Positions 7,372-9,557 of a stretch of DNA of 9,557 nucleotides are shown one piece after another. Made by a program: the position numbers and the translations under genes. Positions within the stretch are counted from its first letter, which is position 1; every line of letters starts with the position of its first letter. Below the pieces are notes generated by a model. That model was not told the origin of the DNA, searched no databases, and saw only the letters and a list, made by a program, of their open reading frames with translations. Source of the DNA: Candidatus Aminicenantota bacterium (GTDB lineage Bacteria; Acidobacteriota; Aminicenantia; Aminicenantales; Aminicenantaceae). The stretch lies in NCBI GenBank assembly GCA_016926925.1, contig JAFGNQ010000211.1:1-9557 (forward strand), given 5' to 3'.

Positions 7372-8025
7372 ATGAAAAGGAAAGAGAGAAAGCACCTCAA
7401 GGAAGATAAATTCCAGGAAGCTATTACCCAAATAATTGAGTATGCCAGGAAATATAAGAAAGAAATCTTTATGGCCGGAATTGCCGTGGCCGCTGTCGTC
7501 GCCATCTTCATCGTCATCCAGGTGATCAATGCCCAAAACTTAAAGAGGCAGAATGTGCAGCTCTACCGGATCAGGAGCTTGAGTGCGGAACTGACCGAAA
7601 AGCCTGAGAATCTCCAGGAACTGGAAAAACTGGCTGGCAACGGCAAGTTCGCCCGCCTGGCCCACATCGAGCTGGCCAAGTACTGGCTCGAGAAAGGGAA
7701 TTTTGCCGAGGCCCAGTCCAGACTCGAAAAAGTCCGAGGAAAAAAAGACCTCTTTTATTATCAAGCTCAGGATCTTCTAGGTCAGACGTTCATCAACCAA
7801 AAGGAATACGATAAGGCCATCGGCATTTATGAGACGATAAAGGAAGAGAATCCTGAGAACTATGTGCTCGATGTCGTGATTTTTCACCTGGCGGAAGCCT
7901 ACGAAGGGAAGGGAGAGATCGAGAAGGCTTTGGGACTCTACAAGAGAGTCCAAGAGGATTACCCTCAAACATACTACGGGAATGACGCATCCTCCAAAGT
8001 CAAGGAACTCGAGCAAAAAAATTAA
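7372..8025 (+). CDS. Membrane-anchored TPR protein
   Basis: 217 residues starting at ATG 7372, with GGAGG at 7358-7362, nine bases upstream. A basic N-terminus (MKRKERKHLKEDKF) is followed by one hydrophobic segment at about 32-52 (IFMAGIAVAAVVAIFIVIQVI), a signal anchor with the C-terminal part outside the cytoplasm. The outer part carries TPR-like helical pairs at about 94-127 (AKYWLEKGNFAEAQSRLEKV), 129-162 (LGQTFINQKEYDKAIGIYET) and 166-199 (LAEAYEGKGEIEKALGLYKR). The architecture of N-in anchor plus periplasmic TPRs matches the TPR_21/YfgM class, which in E. coli associates with the Sec translocon and periplasmic chaperones; sequence identity to YfgM is not obvious, so that role is inference. 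It is probably a scaffold for other envelope proteins. It has its own promoter. Confidence 0.8.
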   Translation: MKRKERKHLKEDKFQEAITQIIEYARKYKKEIFMAGIAVAAVVAIFIVIQVINAQNLKRQNVQLYRIRSLSAELTEKPENLQELEKLAGNGKFARLAHIELAKYWLEKGNFAEAQSRLEKVRGKKDLFYYQAQDLLGQTFINQKEYDKAIGIYETIKEENPENYVLDVVIFHLAEAYEGKGEIEKALGLYKRVQEDYPQTYYGNDASSKVKELEQKN

Positions 8026-8033
8026 AAGTTCTG

Positions 8034-8061
8034 TTGTAAAATTGATAAAAAGAAATATAAT
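8034..8061 (+). promoter_or_regulatory. Promoter of the ferredoxin gene
   Basis: TTGTAA (8034-8039) and a perfect TATAAT (8056-8061) lie 16 bases apart in the AT-rich gap between the TPR stop and the ferredoxin start. The leader would be about 22 nt and contains a strong AGGAGG (8079-8084) six bases before ATG 8091. Confidence 0.6.
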
Positions 8062-8063
8062 AG

Positions 8064-8333
<270 letters not shown>

Positions 8334-8362
8334 TCGCACATTTTCAATCTGCTTTGATTTTG

Positions 8363-8395
8363 AATAGGAGTGATGTCAATCACTCCTATTTTTTT
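8363..8395 (+). terminator. Strong intrinsic terminator after the ferredoxin gene
   Basis: AATAGGAGTGAT (8363-8374) and ATCACTCCTATT (8379-8390) form a perfect 12-bp stem with a 4-nt loop; the 3' arm continues into seven T (8389-8395). It ends 30 bases past the ferredoxin stop and only 20 bases before the next start codon. Confidence 0.93.
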
Positions 8396-8415
8396 GCTCC
8401 GAGATAGAGTGCCTT

Positions 8416-9456
8416 ATGAATGACATCCGAAGGCCTGACCCTTCTGGGGCAGAGAACAGCCTGCCTCCTGCCGAACAGAGCGCCGGAGGTTTTCCCTCGT
8501 TCCGAGAACCTAAAGCCGTGACCTTTTTCGGGAAAAAAAGGCCCTGGCTGAACGGGCTTCTGTTTGTCGTGACGGTTGCATCCTGTTTTTTTGTGGGTAT
8601 CACATGGAGTGTCAACTATGTCTACGCTGATACTCTGGGGCAGGATGTGAAACTCTCCATAGGACTGGAAGTTCTCAAAAATCCGGAAGTCATCGCATTG
8701 AGTTTGATATATGCCGTAGTTCTGATCTCCATCTTGTTGGCACATGAGATGGGCCATTATCTGACATGTCGATATTACGGTATCGATGCGACGCTTCCGT
8801 ATTTCATTCCGGCGCCGACACTCATCGGGACTATGGGAGCGTTTATAAAGATCCGGTCGCCGATCACGAAAAAGCACCAGCTTTTCGATGTGGGTATTGC
8901 CGGGCCTTTGGCCGGTTTTGTCCTGGCACTGCCCGCCATGGTTTACGGTTTGTCTCTGTCGAAGGTGATTTCCCCTCTGCCGAGTGAGGGAAGCATCGTC
9001 TTCGGAGAGCCCCTCCTTTTTAAAGTGCTGAGCGGAATGATGTTTAAAGGTCTGCCTGAGAACTTCGATATGATCCTCCATCCTGTGGCTTTTGCCGGCT
9101 GGGTCGGGATTCTGGTAACGGCGCTCAATCTCTTTCCCATCGGGCAGCTGGATGGAGGGCATATTGTCTATGCTGTGTTCGGACAGAAATCCAGGGCTTT
9201 CGGTCGGCCGATACTGTTGATCTTCATCGTGATGGGTCTGTTATTCTGGATCGGTTGGTTTGTTTGGGCTCTGCTTATCGGGATAATCGGGCTTAAGCAT
9301 CCCCGTTTATTCGATGAAGAAATCCCGATCTCATCAGGGCGGCGGTTGTTGGCCTTTGTTGTCGTCATCATTTTCATCCTTTCTTTTATCCCTGACCCAG
9401 TAAAAGGCTTCACCCTCTTCGATTTGCTGCGCGGAGGGGGCCTTTCCGGGGGCTAA
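8416..9456 (+). CDS. Site-2-type M50 family intramembrane zinc metalloprotease
   Basis: A 346-residue polytopic inner-membrane protease. After a 40-residue soluble N-terminus comes a membrane segment (about 45-63), then a core with the zinc motif HEMGH (H110, E111, H114) in a hydrophobic helix and the second motif NLFPIGQLDGGH (238-249), whose D246 is the third zinc ligand. GTMGAF (138-143) and GIAGPLAG (160-167) are typical of the catalytic core. Further membrane segments lie at about 161-180, 225-240, 265-292 and 310-326. There is no PDZ domain as in RseP, so it fits the EGY1-like/short site-2 protease branch found in many anaerobes and chloroplasts. Substrates are unknown; regulated proteolysis of membrane-bound factors is the family role. 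ATG 8416 has only a poor ribosome site, and the preceding terminator leaves no obvious promoter, suggesting low expression or read-through. Confidence 0.9.
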   Translation: MNDIRRPDPSGAENSLPPAEQSAGGFPSFREPKAVTFFGKKRPWLNGLLFVVTVASCFFVGITWSVNYVYADTLGQDVKLSIGLEVLKNPEVIALSLIYAVVLISILLAHEMGHYLTCRYYGIDATLPYFIPAPTLIGTMGAFIKIRSPITKKHQLFDVGIAGPLAGFVLALPAMVYGLSLSKVISPLPSEGSIVFGEPLLFKVLSGMMFKGLPENFDMILHPVAFAGWVGILVTALNLFPIGQLDGGHIVYAVFGQKSRAFGRPILLIFIVMGLLFWIGWFVWALLIGIIGLKHPRLFDEEIPISSGRRLLAFVVVIIFILSFIPDPVKGFTLFDLLRGGGLSGG

Positions 9457-9481
9457 AAACGGGATTCATCTAGCGAAAAAG

Positions 9482-9515
9482 ATATTCACAGAATCTGTGG
9501 AAAAGTTGTGAAAAA
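9482..9515. other. DnaA-box-like cluster with 13-bp inverted repeat
   Basis: CACAGAATCTGTG (9487-9499) is a perfect inverted repeat with a 1-nt centre. It overlaps ATATTCACA (9482-9490) and TGTGGAAAA (9496-9504, one mismatch to the DnaA box TTATCCACA read on the other strand); TGTGAAAAA (9507-9515) follows. Such spacing and AT content recall origin or dnaA leader regions. The window ends before any gene that could confirm it. Nothing else is recognised in 9457-9557. Confidence 0.35.
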
Positions 9516-9557
9516 ATACTGTGAGAGTGTGCCGATAGTTCGCTTTTACTGAGACAT

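Noticed and set aside
8386..9162. Minus-strand open frame opposite the M50 gene
   Set aside because: It overlaps the terminator and the protease core, has low-complexity polar composition without motifs, and has no ribosome site; the + strand gene has full catalytic motifs.

Overview
The window looks like chromosome of a mesophilic deltaproteobacterium (Desulfobacterota, Syntrophobacter/Desulfo-type). This is inferred from gene flavour: a DUF362 protein, a PAS-PAS-LuxR regulator, an insertion-rich valyl-tRNA synthetase, a small 2[4Fe-4S] ferredoxin, a membrane-anchored TPR protein and a site-2-type M50 protease. Base composition is moderate and sigma70-like promoters are easy to see. No phage, transposase, CRISPR or toxin genes are visible, and no tRNA or rRNA gene was recognised.

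Layout: 1-1443 is the 3' part of a DUF362-family gene (+). 1444-1764 is a gap with a strong orphan promoter, a candidate structured RNA and a weak terminator. 1765-3186 (-) encodes a PAS-PAS-LuxR regulator. It diverges from valS (3409-6657, +), and their promoters sit back to back in 3227-3304. After valS comes an unusual 714-bp non-coding stretch. It holds a long REP-like palindrome, a perfect 9-bp hairpin, six copies of one octamer in strictly alternating orientation, and a terminator-like hairpin. Then follow three + strand genes: a TPR membrane protein (7372-8025), a ferredoxin (8091-8333, own promoter and a strong terminator) and an M50 protease (8416-9456). The last 100 bases carry a 13-bp inverted repeat and DnaA-box-like 9-mers, so an origin or dnaA leader may begin there.

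The most important observation is in valS. The frame begins at ATG 3409 with a proper ValRS N-terminus but meets TGA at 3571-3573, exactly where the glycine of the HIGH signature (HMGH) should be. It then stays open for 1,025 codons with every other ValRS signature intact. A point nonsense mutation, a base-call error or TGA recoding would each explain it. An internal start at ATG 3580 would give an enzyme without its ATP-binding HIGH motif.

The genes do not form one obvious pathway. valS is housekeeping; the TPR protein, ferredoxin and M50 protease may contribute to envelope quality control and low-potential electron transfer, but each appears separately expressed.
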